IMG/VR virus record: IMGVR_UViG_3300010300_000161
Location: 1-20,439 of that record
Origin: a virus
Reading direction: 5' to 3' (one strand)
Length of the DNA stretch: 20,439 nucleotides
Part shown: positions 19,938 through 20,439 of the stretch, in pieces
Position numbering within the stretch: the first letter of the stretch is position 1
Layout of the letters: each line of letters opens with the position of its first letter
Program-made: the position numbers and the translations under genes
The notes under the pieces: generated by a model
Told to the model about the DNA's origin: nothing
The model's input: the letters and a program-made list of their open reading frames with translations, nothing else
Database searches by the model: none

Positions 19938-20439
19938 ATCGCAAGTACGTGAGCATACCAATCGACATTTGGAATCTTGGCGAGCTGCACCCCAACGAAC
20001 GGGTGCTGCTGGCCGAGGTTCTGAACTTCGAAGCGCAGGGCAAAGAATGCTTTGCGAGCAACGCGCATTTTGCCGATCTGCTGAACGTATCAGAAGCGAC
20101 CGCACGCGGATACATTTCCAAGCTTTGCAACGCCGGTTTTTTGATCCGCGAAGGCGACAGGTACAACAGGCGACTGCGTAAATCTGCGCAAACGAGTGCG
20201 CAAATCCGCGCAGACGAGTGCGCAAATCCACGCAAACGAGCGCGTAAATCTACGCAAACGAGTGCGCAGAATTCAGCACATAATAAAACATATAATAAAA
20301 CAGAGAATAAAACACTTAATAAAAGCGCGCAGGCGCGCGAGGTTGTTTTACCCTTCCAAACCGACACCTTCGAAAGTGCATGGAACGAATGGAAGGAATA
20401 CAAGCGCACCGATCACCGATTCAAATACAAAACCGCCCA
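19934..20439 (+). CDS. Replication initiator, winged-helix, cut by the window edge
   Basis: The first 168 codons of a longer gene. The N-terminal part is a winged-helix DNA-binding domain: VSIPIDIWNLGELHPNERV, then SNAHFADLLNVSEATARGYISKL and CNAGFLIREGDRYNRR. This is the type used by phage replication initiators and DnaD/O-like proteins. The middle (about residues 82-132) is a low-complexity region encoded by two kinds of tandem repeat. After it comes FESAWNEWKEYKRTDHRFKYK, a helical start of a C-terminal domain typical of such proteins. As in lambda O, the origin of replication may lie inside this gene. The stop codon is not in the window. Confidence 0.8.
   Translation, partial: MNRKYVSIPIDIWNLGELHPNERVLLAEVLNFEAQGKECFASNAHFADLLNVSEATARGYISKLCNAGFLIREGDRYNRRLRKSAQTSAQIRADECANPRKRARKSTQTSAQNSAHNKTYNKTENKTLNKSAQAREVVLPFQTDTFESAWNEWKEYKRTDHRFKYKTA
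20176..20263 (+). repeat. Four 22-bp tandem iteron-like repeats
   Basis: Four direct repeats of exactly 22 bp: 20176-20197, 20198-20219, 20220-20241 and 20242-20263, plus a 5-bp start of a fifth. Each unit begins GCGYAAATCY and ends RACGAGY; only a few positions vary. Because 22 is not a multiple of 3, each unit is read in a different frame, so conservation is of DNA rather than of protein. This is expected for binding sites of an initiator protein. Confidence 0.9.
20282..20325 (+). repeat. Four 12-bp A+T-rich tandem repeats, possible DNA unwinding element
   Basis: Units of AATAAAAC plus four variable bases start at 20282, 20294, 20306 and 20318; the last ends AATAAAAG. They follow the iterons after 18 bp. 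In protein they read as NKT repeats. A block of short A+T-rich direct repeats next to iterons is the classic layout of an origin where strands first open. Confidence 0.8.

Larger units (their letters stand above)
20176..20325. other. Candidate phage origin of replication inside the initiator gene
   Basis: The 22-bp iterons and the A+T-rich 12-mers together resemble lambda ori, which lies within gene O and has four 18-bp iterons next to an A+T-rich segment. The encoded winged-helix domain upstream in the same gene would be the iteron-binding part. This is inference from architecture. Confidence 0.65.

Noticed and set aside
20176-20263. The 22-bp repeats as a CRISPR array
   Set aside because: The repeats are directly adjacent with no spacers and lie within a coding frame.
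19852-20409. Minus-strand frame with internally repeated sequence (ARICALVCADLRSRL and similar)
   Set aside because: The repetition is the complement of the 22-bp iterons in the initiator gene, not a protein repeat. The forward frame has a proper winged-helix domain.
1-20439. tRNA genes, integrase, repressor or attachment sites
   Set aside because: I looked for a tRNA cloverleaf pattern, a tyrosine or serine recombinase and paired att-like repeats and found none that I could support. Whether the phage is temperate cannot be decided from this window.

Overview
The window is about 20.4 kb of a tailed, double-stranded DNA bacteriophage (or prophage) with an HK97-type head and a siphovirus-style non-contractile tail. 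Every gene I can support lies on the + strand. Genes are packed with ATGA, TAATG and TGATG stop/start overlaps. The likely host is a member of the Bacteroidota. The reasons are that Shine-Dalgarno sequences are absent before almost all starts, that elements resembling the Bacteroidota -7 box (TAnnTTTG) sit just upstream of several starts, and that the SSB-like and methyltransferase genes look like Bacteroidota phage versions. Host assignment is inference.

Late region, 1-16365. Packaging and head genes come first: small and large terminase, HK97 portal, then one long frame that joins an N-terminal conserved domain, an S78 prohead protease, a scaffold-like coiled coil and the major capsid protein. 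A UUCG-loop terminator and a new promoter-like element follow. Next are the neck genes: gp6-like connector, head-tail adaptor, gp10-like protein, and a gp17-like tail-completion domain that is fused to a long adhesin-like C-terminus. After these come two small proteins, the major tail protein, a tail assembly chaperone pair with a -1 frameshift site, the tape measure, two distal tail proteins, a lysis cassette (two small membrane proteins and an M15-type endolysin), a calcineurin-like phosphoesterase and a further small membrane protein.

Non-coding junction, 16366-16501. It holds a promoter-like element, a probable terminator and a well-spaced promoter-like element that opens the second gene block.

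DNA-metabolism region, 16502-end. There are three tiny proteins (one a zinc ribbon), a possible recombination protein, a C5-cytosine DNA methyltransferase, an SSB-like protein, a small HTH protein, several unknowns and a winged-helix replication initiator that is cut by the window edge.

Two features stand out. First, the methyltransferase gene contains a second open frame of 270 codons that looks like a real protein, so about 0.8 kb may be dual-coding. Second, the replication initiator gene carries four 22-bp iteron-like repeats followed directly by four 12-bp A+T-rich repeats, a lambda-O-like origin embedded in coding sequence. Further points of interest are a probable internal start for the capsid, promoter boxes so close to start codons that some transcripts may be leaderless, and the fusion of a neck protein to an adhesin.
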